A DNA stretch of 64,000 bases from Teredinibacter haidensis (GCF_014211975.1 NZ_CP060084.1:1302001-1366000); one strand, 5' to 3'. Positions 1 through 8,833 are shown, numbered from the stretch's first letter. Program-made: numbers and translations. The notes: generated by a model not told the origin, from the letters alone.

Positions 1-112
1 TGCTATAACAAAGTCATCAAACCTGACACTTTTTACTGCATTCCATGTTGTGCATGCCTGCGGCATAATTGCACAACATTCCATTACATAAAAAGTGCAG
101 TTTATAACAACG
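1..112 (+). repeat. Family C cassette, 3' tail (attC only)
   Basis: The first 112 bases are the attC of a family C cassette, nearly identical to those at 17485-17601, 19548-19664 and 30950-31066. It starts at the R'' core TATAACAA and ends at ACGTTA, with the crossover after base 112. The body of the cassette lies left of the window. Confidence 0.9.
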
Positions 113-128
113 TTAGGGCTCAAAATAC

Positions 129-563
129 ATGAAGTCAATTTTACTGTTTATAGGATTATATTTTTCCTTATGCGCTTTTGCAGAAAAGGCGCCTGTTGGA
201 CAATTTGAAGTAGAGACAGAAAGTGGTTTTTCTGTAAAGCGTACGGAACTATCTATCATTTTTGAAGAAGTAACGTCAGGGGAATTGATTACATTAAGCC
301 CATTTAGAATGCCTGAAAATGCGACATTTGAAGAAGTGGTAAAAAAAGTGGAAAGGAGTGAGTATCTAAGTGTTGGCGAGTTTAAGCTTTCATCGGTTAC
401 TAAAAAGTTTAATCTTTACGAAGGCGTGTGGGAACGTAGTTGGTTGGCATATTCTCGTGACTTTGTGTTTCTTATAAAAAATGAGTCTAGGAAGGAGAGC
501 TTCCCTGAGTTGGATAGTTTTGTTCAGAAGGCTCTCTCGGCTACCACATGGGCAAAGCCCTAA
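129..563 (+). CDS. Hypothetical secreted protein (cassette 1)
   Basis: 144 aa with a clear N-terminal signal peptide: hydrophobic residues 3-17, with predicted cleavage after the Ala at 18. The mature part (EKAPVGQFEVETES...) is rich in Glu, Lys and Phe and probably beta-rich, with no membrane segment. No family recognised. The start is the ATG 16 bases after the cassette junction. The stop TAA is part of the R'' core of the cassette's own attC. Likely periplasmic or exported. Confidence 0.75.
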   Translation: MKSILLFIGLYFSLCAFAEKAPVGQFEVETESGFSVKRTELSIIFEEVTSGELITLSPFRMPENATFEEVVKKVERSEYLSVGEFKLSSVTKKFNLYEGVWERSWLAYSRDFVFLIKNESRKESFPELDSFVQKALSATTWAKP

Positions 564-677
564 CAAGTTGCTGCACGCTGACACATACTGCTACGCTCGT
601 TTTTGTGTCTGTCGCTGCGCTCCATTATTCCACAAAAACGCTCTCCGCAGTATGTGCAGGTGAGCAAAACGTTACAT
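557..677 (+). other. attC of cassette 1
   Basis: R'' CCCTAACAA to R' ACGTTACA, crossover after 670. The central arms are imperfect inverted repeats. Almost the same attC ends the VOC cassette at 7459-7577. Confidence 0.9.
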
Positions 678-689
678 TTAAGAGGAAGT

Positions 690-1211
690 ATGGAGCAAAC
701 TTTTAGATACGAAAAAGAAGATTGGAAGAAGTTTCAGTCGTACTTGGAGAAAGACCTCTGTAAATCGAAAAAGATGTGGTATGAAACCCTTTGGTTTAAT
801 TTTGTTTCGTGGTTCGGGATAGCCATCGTGTTTTTTTCGTTTTTTCAGAGTAAAAGTGAATTCAGCTGGGCAACAGCGGGGATTGTGTCTTTTTTCTTTG
901 TGTTCATATATGCACAGCTTATTCTAACAGGTATCAAATTTAAAAAATTGTGTGCACCTTCTGACAAGGGAAGCTTTATTGGTGAGCATCGCTTCAAATT
1001 TGACGAAAGCGCGATCCATAGCGAAGGTTCTGGATATACCGCTAAACATAATTGGAGTGTCATTAAGCGCGTGGCTAAAACAAACGATGCAATCTATCTG
1101 TTTTTAGATAACGCATATGCGTATATATTTCCGGTGTCTCAAATTGAAGATCCCGATAAATTCTATGAATATGTTAGTGCAAAAATAAATGTAACAAGTT
1201 TGTCCATTTGA
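690..1211 (+). CDS. YcxB-like membrane protein (cassette 2)
   Basis: 173 aa from ATG 690, preceded by AGAGGAAG at 681-688; an upstream in-frame ATG at 603 lies inside the previous attC and is rejected. Two hydrophobic segments at about residues 34-50 and 61-82 are followed by a soluble domain (HRFKFDESAIHSEG, then HNWSVIKRVAKTND, then YIFPVSQ) that matches the YcxB-like C-terminal domain seen in many small bacterial membrane proteins. Function of that family is unknown. The stop lies inside the attC. Confidence 0.75.
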   Translation: MEQTFRYEKEDWKKFQSYLEKDLCKSKKMWYETLWFNFVSWFGIAIVFFSFFQSKSEFSWATAGIVSFFFVFIYAQLILTGIKFKKLCAPSDKGSFIGEHRFKFDESAIHSEGSGYTAKHNWSVIKRVAKTNDAIYLFLDNAYAYIFPVSQIEDPDKFYEYVSAKINVTSLSI

Positions 1212-1303
1212 CGTTTTGGTCTACGCTCCGTTTTGGGGTGGCTACGCCACTTTACTCCAAAACTCCACTTCAACCAAAACGCAAATGACAAAGGCGTTAT
1301 AAG
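1190..1303 (+). other. attC of cassette 2
   Basis: R'' TGTAACAAG overlaps the 3' end of the gene; R' GGCGTTATAAG, crossover after 1296. Confidence 0.85.
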
Positions 1304-1705
1304 CGCTCGTAGTTAGTTGTAAGGTTTTTACGTGTTTCAATTGAGCACTGAGTTTTCTGAGAGTTTTGTGGAGTCACTTTTAGGCTAAAAGGCCGCCTGT
1401 CGGCCGCCATAATTTGAGGTTAAGAGTGTTCGTTCTCGGTGCGAGTTATGCCAGCCAAGCTAAATGGTTAAAGAGCAACAATATAGCTTGGCTTAGTAAA
1501 TAATTTGTTGGTGGTTGTTTGGCTTCGTTTCAACCATCTTTGCGTCGGCTAAGCCAAAATATTGAAGTAGGGTCTTTGAGTAAGGTATTGTGGTACTCAC
1601 TAGGGAGTTCGGTGCGGTTCCGCTTATAACAAATTGCTTAAACATCGTTCCGGCCAAAAAGACGGCCTCCACTGGACGCAGCAAGCTGCGCCGTTTAGCA
1701 AAACG
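1297..1705 (+). repeat. Family A non-coding cassette, copy A1
   Basis: First of 23 copies of a roughly 410 bp gene-less cassette (begins TTATAAGCGCTCGTAGTT). Its attC is 1623-1711 (R'' TTATAAC, R' GTTAAC). A hairpin at 1453-1493 pairs AGCCAAGCTA with TAGCTTGGCT. The short + frame seen in some copies ends early here, because TAAATAA replaces TAAACAA. No ribosome-binding site or conserved protein. Confidence 0.9.
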
Positions 1706-1716
1706 TTAACACTCAT

Positions 1717-2136
1717 ATGAAAGTACGCGTATACAACGAAGAAGATCAAGATTCCGTCATTTTACTTTGGGAAGAATGCGGCTTAGTTGTGCCACAAAAT
1801 AATCCAACCAGAGATATAGAGCGAAAGCTTAAAGTTGACCCTGATCTTTTTCTGGTTGGCACCAATGAAAATGGAATAGTAGCAACTGTAATGGGTGGTT
1901 ATGAAGGTCATCGAGGCTGGATTAATTATCTAGCTGTTAAGCCTTCGGAACAACGCAAAGGCTATGGACAGTCTATTATGCAGGCAGTAGAGTTGCGAAT
2001 TAAAGATAAAGGGTGCCCTAAAATCAACTTGCAGGTACGCACCACGAATGAAGCAGTTATCGCATTCTATGCTGCAATTGGTTATGGCAACGATAATGTC
2101 GTTGGTCTAGGAAAGCGCCTTGAACATGTTTCATAG
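1717..2136 (+). CDS. ypeA: GNAT family acetyltransferase, YpeA-like (cassette 4)
   Basis: 139 aa, the full length of the YpeA/GNAT family. It shares family landmarks with E. coli YpeA: the N-terminal VRVYNEEDQDSVILLWEECGL, DIERKL, LFLVG, VMGGYEGHRGWINYLAV, the acetyl-CoA loop QRKGYG (about residues 88-93), GCPKINLQV, FYAAIGY and the C-terminal LGKRLEHVS. Predicted cytoplasmic N-acetyltransferase using acetyl-CoA; substrate unknown. It starts 11 bases after the cassette junction with only a weak ribosome-binding site, so expression probably depends on an upstream promoter. Confidence 0.88.
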   Translation: MKVRVYNEEDQDSVILLWEECGLVVPQNNPTRDIERKLKVDPDLFLVGTNENGIVATVMGGYEGHRGWINYLAVKPSEQRKGYGQSIMQAVELRIKDKGCPKINLQVRTTNEAVIAFYAAIGYGNDNVVGLGKRLEHVS

Positions 2137-2141
2137 CCAGG

Positions 2142-2252
2142 TGTTAACAAACGGCTCAAGCCGACCTCCACTACGTTGCTCGTTTTGTGCTTTTCCGCTA
2201 CGCTCGCACAAAACAATCAACTCCGTTCCGGCGGCTTAGCCGGGCGTTATGG
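2142..2252 (+). other. attC of cassette 4
   Basis: R'' TGTTAACAA to R' GGGCGTTATGG, crossover after 2246. Almost identical in sequence to the attC of the unrelated GNAT cassette at 39774-39885. Confidence 0.9.
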
Positions 2253-2712
2253 CGGGTTTAAATAATTTGTATATCGTTCTAGAGTTCGTCAAAATTTGAG
2301 AGTTCGCAGTTTAGTAAGTGCCATCGTCGAGAAAGAACAAATAGTTTCACTCGGCACAAGAAAGTAGCCAAGTGGTCACAATAGAAAGCATTGGAATAAG
2401 GTGAGAGCAAAACCATTCGCTCCTTGGTTCACCGTTTAAGATTTCACTGCGAAACAAAAGTGGGTGACTCGCATCTTCAAGGCTTCATCAAGAAGGTACG
2501 AACTAAAATAATAGTAGTTTAAACTGGTTGGGTTTTTAATAGGCTAAAGTTCCGCGTTTGCTCCACAAAGAGCGCTGTAGAAAGTAAGTGCCACCCAGCT
2601 CATAACAAATCGCTGCACTCGGACGCATATTGCTACGCTCGTTTTTATGTATGTCGCGGTGCTCCATTTTACATAAAAACGCTCTCCGCAATATGCGCCG
2701 GTGAGCTCGGCG
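2247..2712 (+). repeat. Family B non-coding cassette, copy B1
   Basis: First of 14 copies of a roughly 466 bp gene-less cassette beginning TTATGGCGGGTTTAAATAAT. The attC at 2599-2718 is the family B type and is almost invariant between copies. The 3' body has the 'type I' end (GGGTTTTTAATAGGC). No ORF is conserved in position across copies. Confidence 0.9.
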
Positions 2713-2779
2713 TTAGGAGTTCATCGTAATCAAGATCGCAGTTTTTCATATTTTAATTCCTGTTGCCTTTTCGGTAGTA

Positions 2780-3091
2780 GTGGCGATGCTTGGCGCACGG
2801 CAAGAATTCAGCGATTTTATAGTTGCGTTATCTGGTGGCGTAATTTTCTATAGCGCGCCACACTTATGTTGGTTGGCTTTTCAGCTCCTAGTCAAACCAA
2901 GCAGTATTGTTGTGCAGTCGGGTTATTCCGGTGCTTCATTTGCATTGTTTTTAATCGCTAGTCTCTGGCTTCTTCCTCCGGATCAGTCGGGGTTGCCAGT
3001 TCAATGGATGGCGTATTTGCCATTGGCGGCACTACTTATAATTTTATTTTCTGGAGTTGCGTTTATTTTTGTTAAGCTGCGTAGATCCTAA
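2780..3091 (+). CDS. Small membrane protein, possibly AtpI-like (cassette 6)
   Basis: About 103 aa from GTG 2780, with three hydrophobic stretches (around FIVALSGGVIFYSAPHLCWL, SGASFALFLIASLWLL and AYLPLAALLIILFSGVAFIF). The open frame extends upstream to the cassette junction as another hydrophobic stretch (VFHILIPVAFSVVVAML) with no ATG/GTG/TTG before 2780, so the true start may be a rare codon next to the AGGAG at 2716-2720. The layout (ALSGG, then helices, basic tail KLRRS) recalls ATP synthase subunit I, but this is weak. A copy with one amino-acid change (Phe to Leu) is at 17663-17974. Confidence 0.6.
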   Translation: MAMLGARQEFSDFIVALSGGVIFYSAPHLCWLAFQLLVKPSSIVVQSGYSGASFALFLIASLWLLPPDQSGLPVQWMAYLPLAALLIILFSGVAFIFVKLRRS

Positions 3092-3196
3092 CAAAGCAAA
3101 TCAGTCTGACGGATTTTTCGCTACTTGCTTTGTGGTTTACGCTACGCTACCACAAAGCAATCCACTACAAAGCCGCAGCTGTTTGCGGCGTTAGGC
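3086..3196 (+). other. attC of cassette 6
   Basis: R'' TCCTAACAA provides the stop codon of the gene; R' GGCGTTAGGC, crossover after 3190. Confidence 0.9.
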
Positions 3197-3205
3197 GTAA
3201 ATTTC

Positions 3206-3628
3206 ATGAAATTATTATCCGCTATATTTTTGGTAATCTTTGTTGGTGCATACGCTTCGGCAGAAGAAGAGTTGAATTGTGAATACTTAGTCGGTACTTG
3301 GGTTGGTAGTAGTTTTGAGTACAGCATACAATCCCAGAAAACGTTTCAATCCACCTTTAATAAAGATGGAACATTTGAAATGGTATTTAACTTTGCTGAT
3401 GGCGTTGTAGATGAATCACAGAAAGAGTCTGGGGTGTGGGAGTGTGATGGGAGGTATGTTGTAGAGCATACGCTGACAGTTTCTGAAACTGAAGTTGAGT
3501 ATGTAGACTTGTATGAATATTTGGAGTTAACAGCGTCTTATAGCAAGTACAGAGCTGTTCTAGCTAATTGTGATGATGTTATTGGGGATTGTAATGGAAA
3601 GCTGTATGAGTCAGTAAAAATTCGTTAG
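3206..3628 (+). CDS. Hypothetical secreted protein, lipocalin-like (cassette 7)
   Basis: 140 aa from ATG 3206, the first ATG within the cassette; the frame opens earlier, but only inside the preceding attC. Signal peptide at residues 1-19 (MKLLSAIFLVIFVGAYASA). The mature region contains LVGTWVGSS, FNKDGTFEMVF and SGVWECDGRY, a pattern seen in lipocalin-like small periplasmic proteins (strand, GTW, then a 'DGTF' strand, then 'GxW'). Function unknown. Paired Cys residues near the C-terminus (NCDDVIGDCNG) could form a disulphide. Confidence 0.65.
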   Translation: MKLLSAIFLVIFVGAYASAEEELNCEYLVGTWVGSSFEYSIQSQKTFQSTFNKDGTFEMVFNFADGVVDESQKESGVWECDGRYVVEHTLTVSETEVEYVDLYEYLELTASYSKYRAVLANCDDVIGDCNGKLYESVKIR

Positions 3629-3744
3629 CCTAACAAAGCTATCAAATTGACCACCGAAGCTACGCGCCGTTTGGTGTATTTTCTTCGCAAATTATCACAC
3701 AAAACGTCACTCCACTTCGGTGGCAATTTATAGCGGCGTTATTG
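3628..3744 (+). other. attC of cassette 7
   Basis: R'' GCCTAACAA to R' GGCGTTATTG, crossover after 3738. Confidence 0.9.
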
Positions 3745-4100
3745 AGCAGTTTAGGAATTGGTTTAATTTGAAGTATGTAGAAAACGTACTTCGTAGATAG
3801 GAATCCGGCATAGAGCTACGAAGAAAAAATGTATCTCGCCAGTGTCGTTCTGGTGCCATAGTAAAGTAATTGGTTGCTGGTACATTATGCTTCGCGGCGT
3901 GGGTTACCGGTGTTAAGGTTTTGGTTTGTGGGTAGAGAGCGCTATTGTTCGTTTGGCCTAGTTTTCGGCAATTGGCTGCGCTAGCGCTTCGCGAGTGGTT
4001 CTAGTGAACTGTGTCCACCGCTAATAACAATACAAATCAAGGTGACGTCTTTTGCGTTGCGGCTTCGCCTCCACTACAAAGCCGCACTTGTTTGTAGGCG
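3739..4100 (+). other. Single-copy ORF-less cassette (cassette 8)
   Basis: 362 bp between two attC crossovers with no ORF over 60 codons and no ribosome-binding site and start pair. It is not related to families A-D by eye. Its attC is 4021-4106 (R'' AATAACAA, R' GGCGTTAGC). Confidence 0.7.
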
Positions 4101-4197
4101 TTAGCAGTCTTTTATAGTCAATATTTACAGTTAGATTTTTGTGAGTTTGACTCATTCGTTTTCTCTTCACAATTAATTAACGTCATGCTTTTACTTA

Positions 4198-4704
4198 TTA
4201 CTCCAAAAACAATAGATTGATTATGGCAGTGAAATAGAGGCCTAAGCCAAAGACTAGATGAGTTAATAAACTGCGAAAGCGAGCCACATTTGGCTTAGGG
4301 GTCTTGGCTGCGGCAATACCGAAACCAAAGCAAGGCTGTATTATAAAAAAGGGAAAAGCTACGGTTAATGCGCCAAATGTTATCGCAGGCACTATAGATG
4401 GCTCAATCAACCATTTATTTCCGGTAAATATTATTAGTGCTGCCGCAAATGTAATGCCGATCAAATAGTGTGATACCCAACCGATTACTGACTCTAACGC
4501 AACTGGCTTCACCATACTGATATTTTCATGACAAAATGCACCTCTAGGTATATTTGCTAACCAGCGACCGACCAAAGCATAATTAAGTGGAACAATACCC
4601 AAAATACGCTGTAATAGAATGCCCCAAAGATCCATTACCAAGGTTGCACCAGTGCCAATAATGACAGAACTGGTAAACAGTCTAAATAATAATTCATCAT
4701 TCAT
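4198..4704 (-). CDS. DUF2938 family membrane protein (cassette 9)
   Basis: 168 aa on the reverse strand. Hallmarks of DUF2938 are visible: MDLWGILLQRILGIVPLNYALVGRWLANIPRG, then GWVSHYLIGITFA, PAITFGALTVAFPFFIIQPCFGFGIAAAKTPKP and SLLTHLVFGLGLYF. Four hydrophobic segments, so an inner-membrane protein of unknown function. It is transcribed divergently from a MerR-family regulator in the same cassette, which suggests the regulator controls it. This cassette carries its own promoters rather than relying on Pc. Confidence 0.88.
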   Translation of the reverse strand: MNDELLFRLFTSSVIIGTGATLVMDLWGILLQRILGIVPLNYALVGRWLANIPRGAFCHENISMVKPVALESVIGWVSHYLIGITFAAALIIFTGNKWLIEPSIVPAITFGALTVAFPFFIIQPCFGFGIAAAKTPKPNVARFRSLLTHLVFGLGLYFTAIINLLFLE

Positions 4705-4801
4705 TAAATAATTCTCTCTTAAATTTTGTTATAAAAAGTTAAATTTACAGCTGATATCAAAACTTGCTTTAATTTGGTGTTTCAGTGTTAGTTCGCTATG
4801 A

Positions 4802-4834
4802 TTACACTTCAAGTTAACTTGAGGTCAAGTGTAA
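4802..4834. promoter_or_regulatory. Dyad operator for the MerR-family regulator
   Basis: Between the divergent genes lies TTACACTTCAAGTTAACTT followed by GAGGTCAAGTGTAA. The inner palindrome CTTCAAGTTAACTTGAGG (4808-4825) is of the kind bound by MerR-type proteins in an over-spaced promoter, and the outer arms TTACACTT/AAGTGTAA are also inverted. It abuts the regulator's ATG (4835), consistent with autoregulation. Binding is inferred. Confidence 0.65.
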
Positions 4835-5257
4835 ATGTTAAAAAAATCCTTAGATATTGGCGAAGTAGTAAAACGCGCGGGATTGCCTGCATCAACTTTG
4901 CGTTATTATGAAGAAAAAGGCTTAATTAAATCAGTTGGCCGACATGGGTTGCGGCGTATGTTTGATGTCAGTGTACTGCATCGATTATCCTTGATTTCAT
5001 TGGGGCGACTTGCAGGTATGTCGTTAGAAGAAATCAATACGATGTTTTCTCGCGATGGTATTGCAAAAATAAATAGACAACAATTATCAAATAAAGCGGA
5101 TGAGTTAGAGCAAAAGATTATGCATTTAAGTACAATGCGTGATGGTCTGCGACATGCGGCAAGTTGTCCTGAGCCAAATCATTTTGAATGCCCAAAGTTT
5201 AATCAAATGCTTCGTCTTGCTAATCGTCAAATAAGAGTGTTAAATAAAAAGAGTTGA
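4835..5257 (+). CDS. MerR family transcriptional regulator (cassette 9)
   Basis: 140 aa. N-terminal winged helix-turn-helix (DIGEVVKRAGLPASTLRYYEEKGLIKSVGR, about residues 6-36), then the family's second part (RMFDVSVLHRLSLISLGRLAGMSLEEI), a coiled-coil dimerisation helix (about 85-105) and a Cys-rich tail CPEPNHFECPKF (about 111-122) that may bind metal or sense redox state. Divergent from the DUF2938 membrane gene with a shared dyad operator, so probably its regulator. Effector unknown. Confidence 0.88.
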   Translation: MLKKSLDIGEVVKRAGLPASTLRYYEEKGLIKSVGRHGLRRMFDVSVLHRLSLISLGRLAGMSLEEINTMFSRDGIAKINRQQLSNKADELEQKIMHLSTMRDGLRHAASCPEPNHFECPKFNQMLRLANRQIRVLNKKS

Positions 5258-5295
5258 AGTGAATTTAATGGATATGATGAAAGAGTATCACGACT

Positions 5296-5392
5296 GCTAA
5301 CAAGAACATCAAACGGAAAAATTACAGTTGGCTGTTTTCGTTCCTCAAACATTATAGCCAACTATCATTTTCCGCTTATGTAAGCGTTATAA
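5296..5392 (+). other. attC of cassette 9
   Basis: R'' TGCTAACAA to R' AAGCGTTATAAG, crossover after 5386. Confidence 0.85.
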
Positions 5393-5798
5393 GCGCTCGT
5401 ATTTGGTTGTAAGGTTTTTTACGTTTTTCAATTGAGCGCAGAGGCGCCTGAGGGTTTCGTGGAACCACTTTTTGGGCTAAAAGGCAGCCTGTCGGCCGCC
5501 ATAGTTTGATGTTAAGAGTGTTCGTTCTCGGTGCGAGTTATACCAGCCAAACTAAATTGTTAAAGAACAACAATATAGTTTGGCTTAGTAAATCAGTTTG
5601 TTGTTGGCTGTTTGACTCCGTTCCAACCATCTTCGCGTGGGCTAAGTCCAAATATTGAAGTATGGTATTCGAGTAAGGTATTGTGGTCCTCACTAGAAAG
5701 TTCGGTACGGTTCCGCTTATAACAAATTGCTTAAACATCGTTCCGGCCAAAAAGACGGCCTCCACTGGACGCAGCAAGCTGCGCCGTTTAGCAAAACG
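5387..5798 (+). repeat. Family A non-coding cassette, copy A2
   Basis: attC 5716-5804. Hairpin 5545-5585 pairs AGCCAAACTA with TAGTTTGGCT, the A-T version of the covarying pair. Tandem with A3. Confidence 0.9.
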
Positions 5799-6208
5799 TT
5801 ATAAGCGCTCGTAGTTGGTTGTAAAGTTTTTACGTTTTTCAATTGAGCACTGAGCTTTCTGAGATTTTTGAGGAATAACTTTTAAGCTAAAAGGCCGCCT
5901 GTCGGCCGCCATAGTTTGAGGTTAAGAGTGTTCGTTCTCGGTGCGAGTTATACCAGCCAAACTATATTGTTAAAGAGCAACAATATAGTTTGGCTTAGTC
6001 AATCAGTTTGTTGTTGGCTGTTTGACTCCGTTCCAACCATCTTCGCGTGGGCTAAGTCCAAATATTGAAGTATGGTATTCGAGTAAGGTATTGTGGTCCT
6101 CACTAGAAGGTTCGGTACGGTTCCGCTTATAACAAATTACTTAAACATCGTTCCGGCCAAAAAGACGGCCTCCACTGGACGCAGCAAGCTGCGCCGTTTA
6201 GCAAAACG
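5799..6208 (+). repeat. Family A non-coding cassette, copy A3
   Basis: attC 6126-6214. Tandem neighbour of A2. The hairpin here has CTATATTGTT, which repairs the single internal mismatch seen in other copies. Confidence 0.9.
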
Positions 6209-6231
6209 TTATGTGTCATATACACCAAAGC

Positions 6232-6525
6232 ATGGAGTTAGTATTGGAAATAGTAATAGCCGAAATAATCAATGACCATTACTCTGTAGATAAGGAAGTG
6301 TCTTGGCTAAAGTGTAGAACCGATAGCAATGTCTTTGTATGCTTCTGGGGTGAGCTTGGTAAGCCAAATAGAAACATTGTCTCAATACGTAACCAAGTGG
6401 TTCCTCTCAGTATAGAAATACTGAATCCTGAGTGTTGCGAGCCAACGCAATATGAAAAATCAGAGTATGGTATTGCCATCAGTGTTCCTTCGGATACATA
6501 TATACAAATTAATCCCGAGCAATAA
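6232..6525 (+). CDS. Hypothetical protein (cassette 12)
   Basis: 97 aa from ATG 6232 (MELVLEIVIAEIINDHYS...); an alternative ATG at 6211 sits on the cassette junction. No signal peptide or membrane segment; mixed alpha/beta composition with two adjacent Cys (ECCEP) in the second half. No family recognised and only a weak ribosome-binding site. Flanked by family A cassettes on both sides. Confidence 0.55.
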   Translation: MELVLEIVIAEIINDHYSVDKEVSWLKCRTDSNVFVCFWGELGKPNRNIVSIRNQVVPLSIEILNPECCEPTQYEKSEYGIAISVPSDTYIQINPEQ

Positions 6526-6526
6526 G

Positions 6527-6626
6527 CACATAACAAATTGCTCAAGTACACTCCGGCCGCAAAAGGCGCGGCCTCCGCGGGACAACCTACACTGCGTTTC
6601 GGTTGCCCCTTAGCAAGGCGTTATAA
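6527..6626 (+). other. attC of cassette 12
   Basis: R'' CACATAACAA to R' GGCGTTATAAG, crossover after 6620. Confidence 0.85.
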
Positions 6627-7031
6627 GGCGCTCGTAGTTGGTTGTAAAATTTTTACGTGTTTCAATTGAACTCTGAGTTTTTCTGAGAGTTTTGTTGAAT
6701 CACCTTTAAGTTAAAAGGCCGCCTGTCGGCCGCCATAGCTTGAGGTTAAGAGTGTTCGTTCTCGGTGCAAGTTATACCAGCCAAACTAAATTGTTAAAGA
6801 GCAACAATATAATTTGGCTTAGTCAACCAGTTTGTTGCTCGTTGTTTGGCTTCGTTCCAACCATCTTTGCGTCGGCCAAGTCAAAATATTGAAGTAGCGT
6901 CTTTGAGTAAGGTGTTGTGGTAATCACTAGGAAGTTCGGTGCGATTCCGCTTATAACAAATTACTTAAACATCGTTCCGGCCAAAATACGGCCTCCACTG
7001 GACGCAGCAAGCTGCGCCGTTTAGCAAAACG
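6621..7031 (+). repeat. Family A non-coding cassette, copy A4
   Basis: attC 6950-7037. Hairpin right arm reads TAATTTGGCT, giving one mismatch with AGCCAAACTA. Confidence 0.9.
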
Positions 7032-7074
7032 TTATGAATCCAGAGGCTCCGAGGGGTGTAGCTGAGAAATCTGT

Positions 7075-7464
7075 ATGGGCATAAAATTTATAAACACTAT
7101 TGTCTTCTGCTCGGATATAAAACTATCAAAAAACTTCTATGAAAGTATATTGGGTGTACAGGTTGAGAAAGATCTTGGAGATATAGTGTTTTTTGGCAAT
7201 AATCTGGTACTGCATTGTGCAGATAGTATCACCAGTACAGTATTCAAACGAGAAAAAAGTGCCCCTCCGTCAATGCAGGGTAAAAAAAATATATTAATCT
7301 ACTTTGAAGTAGAAAACTTGGAGCAGATTTTCTCCAAGATTGGGAAAATCGTAAAAGTAATTCATGGTGTTGAAAAGCAGGCATGGGGGCAAAAAGTATT
7401 CAGGTTCTATGATCCAGATGGCCATATAATCGAGTTTGGAGAGCCATTCGATGTAAATTCATAA
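7075..7464 (+). CDS. VOC family protein (glyoxalase/bleomycin-resistance fold) (cassette 14)
   Basis: 129 aa, typical one-module VOC length. Pattern: FINTIVFCSDIKLSKNFYESILGVQVEKDLGDIVFFGNNLVLH (first beta-alpha-beta-beta-beta unit), then ILIYFEVENLEQIFSKI and the family signature KVFRFYDPDGHIIEFGEPF near the C-terminus. His47-type and Glu C-terminal metal ligands are present (LVLHC, IIEFGE). Predicted cytoplasmic metalloenzyme or ligand-binding protein; substrate not predictable. In integrons such genes are often annotated as resistance-like, but nothing here proves it. Confidence 0.85.
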   Translation: MGIKFINTIVFCSDIKLSKNFYESILGVQVEKDLGDIVFFGNNLVLHCADSITSTVFKREKSAPPSMQGKKNILIYFEVENLEQIFSKIGKIVKVIHGVEKQAWGQKVFRFYDPDGHIIEFGEPFDVNS

Positions 7465-7577
7465 CAAATTGCTGCACGCTGACACATACTGCTCCGCTCG
7501 TTTTTGTGTCTTTCGCTGCGCTCCATTTTACACAAAAACGCTCTCCGCAGTATGTGCAGGTGAGCAAAGCGTTATGG
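7459..7577 (+). other. attC of cassette 14
   Basis: R'' TTCATAACAA to R' AGCGTTATGG, crossover after 7571. Near-copy of the attC of cassette 1. Confidence 0.9.
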
Positions 7578-8037
7578 CGGGTTTAAATAATTTGTATATC
7601 GTTCCAGAATACTGTCCAATTTGAGAACTCGCAGTTTAGTAAGTGCAAACGTCGAGAAAGAACAAATAGTTTCACTCGGCACAAGAATGTAGTGAAGTGG
7701 TTACAATAGAAAGTATTGGAATAAGGTGAGTCTAAAACCATTCGTTCCTTGGCTCACGGTTTAAGATTCCACTGCGAAACAAAAATGGGTAGTTCGCATC
7801 TTCAAAGCTCCATCAAGAAGGTACGAACTAAAATAATAGTAGTTTAAACTGGTTGGGTTTTTAATAGGCTAAAGTTCCGCGTTTGCTCCACAAAGAGCGC
7901 TGTAGAGAATAAGTGCCACCCAGCTCATAACAAATCGCTGCACTCGGACGCATATTGCTACGCTCGTTTTTATGTATGTCGCGGTGCTCCATTTTACATA
8001 AAAACGCTCTCCGCAATATGCGCCGGTGAGCTCGGCG
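7572..8037 (+). repeat. Family B non-coding cassette, copy B2
   Basis: attC 7925-8043; type I 3' end. Body hairpin GGTGAG...CTCACC is intact in outline. Confidence 0.9.
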
Positions 8038-8497
8038 TTACTTGTCTATTCAAAAAAGTTTGGTGTGTATTTAAGTTTTGGTAGGGTGTTCCTAAATTCG
8101 TCAGGCTCCATCAAGTTTAGGTAAGCCACCTTTGGTCGCTTACAACGTGCTTCGTAAGAGGTAGATTTGGTAATCCGGTAAAGCTTCGTTGCAAAAAAGC
8201 GCAACCAAGCTTTACCTAGCAAAGGGAAATTGCGGCTAATTCCTCCCGTTCGTTCCTTTCTGTTGGTTGCCATAATCACTTGTTGTTTTGGGTCAATTTT
8301 ATGCCTTCTGTTTTGGCTATCCCACGGTTATAGTTGGGTCTAACCAAAGCTTCAGGCTTTTTAAACAAATAAAGCAATTGGCGTAACAGCGTAGTTCAAA
8401 GCGAGTAAGTGTTTGGTACAAGTAACAAACCAAGTCAGTAGGACTTACTTTGCCGTCGCTTCGCTCCAAAACGCAAAGTAAGCCTCTGCTTGGGGCG
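8038..8497 (+). repeat. Family D cassette, copy D1
   Basis: About 460 bp; begins TTACTTGTCTATTCAAAAAA, attC 8420-8503 (R'' AGTAACAA, R' GGCGTTATG). One of five copies. The only sizable ORF is on the reverse strand near the 5' end. Confidence 0.88.
8046..8279 (-). CDS. Possible 77-aa basic protein of family D cassette (copy 1)
   Basis: Reverse-strand frame, strongly basic, beginning MIMATNRKERTGGISR and continuing FPLLGKAWLRFFATKLYRIT. The frame is intact in four of five family D copies with amino-acid changes only in the C-terminal half. It could be a real small cassette protein with its own promoter, or simply a frame kept by high DNA identity. No family recognised. Confidence 0.35.
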   Translation of the reverse strand: MIMATNRKERTGGISRNFPLLGKAWLRFFATKLYRITKSTSYEARCKRPKVAYLNLMEPDEFRNTLPKLKYTPNFFE

Positions 8498-8509
8498 TTA
8501 TGAGGCAAC

Positions 8510-8833
8510 ATGCTCTGGAAGCGTGCAAAAACATTTAAACTCATTCCTGTATTGCCGAAGAACTATCGCAGTATTTGTTTGCGCGCTATTGAGGTTGCTA
8601 CTGACCCGAGAGTTCTCTTGGATAACCAGTTGATTACCGATTTTTCGGAGCAAGGTAAGCTAACTCAGAAAGGCATACGAAGTTGTATTAACTTTGAAGT
8701 TCAGGATGGAAATATAGGTATTGTGGGCTTTCATGACCATCCAGAAGAAATGTGGGTAAATGCAAATTACCAGAATTTTGCAAGCTATTGTGAGCAGCAG
8801 GGTTGGCTCCACATTGAAGGGCCAGTCTCTTAA
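8510..8833 (+). CDS. Hypothetical protein (cassette 17)
   Basis: 107 aa from ATG 8510 with GAGG at 8502-8505. Contains DFSEQGKLTQKGIRSCINFEVQ and GFHDHPEEMWVN; no signal peptide or membrane segment. Resembles other short orphan cassette proteins; no function can be assigned. The stop TAA is the R'' core of attC. Confidence 0.65.
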   Translation: MLWKRAKTFKLIPVLPKNYRSICLRAIEVATDPRVLLDNQLITDFSEQGKLTQKGIRSCINFEVQDGNIGIVGFHDHPEEMWVNANYQNFASYCEQQGWLHIEGPVS

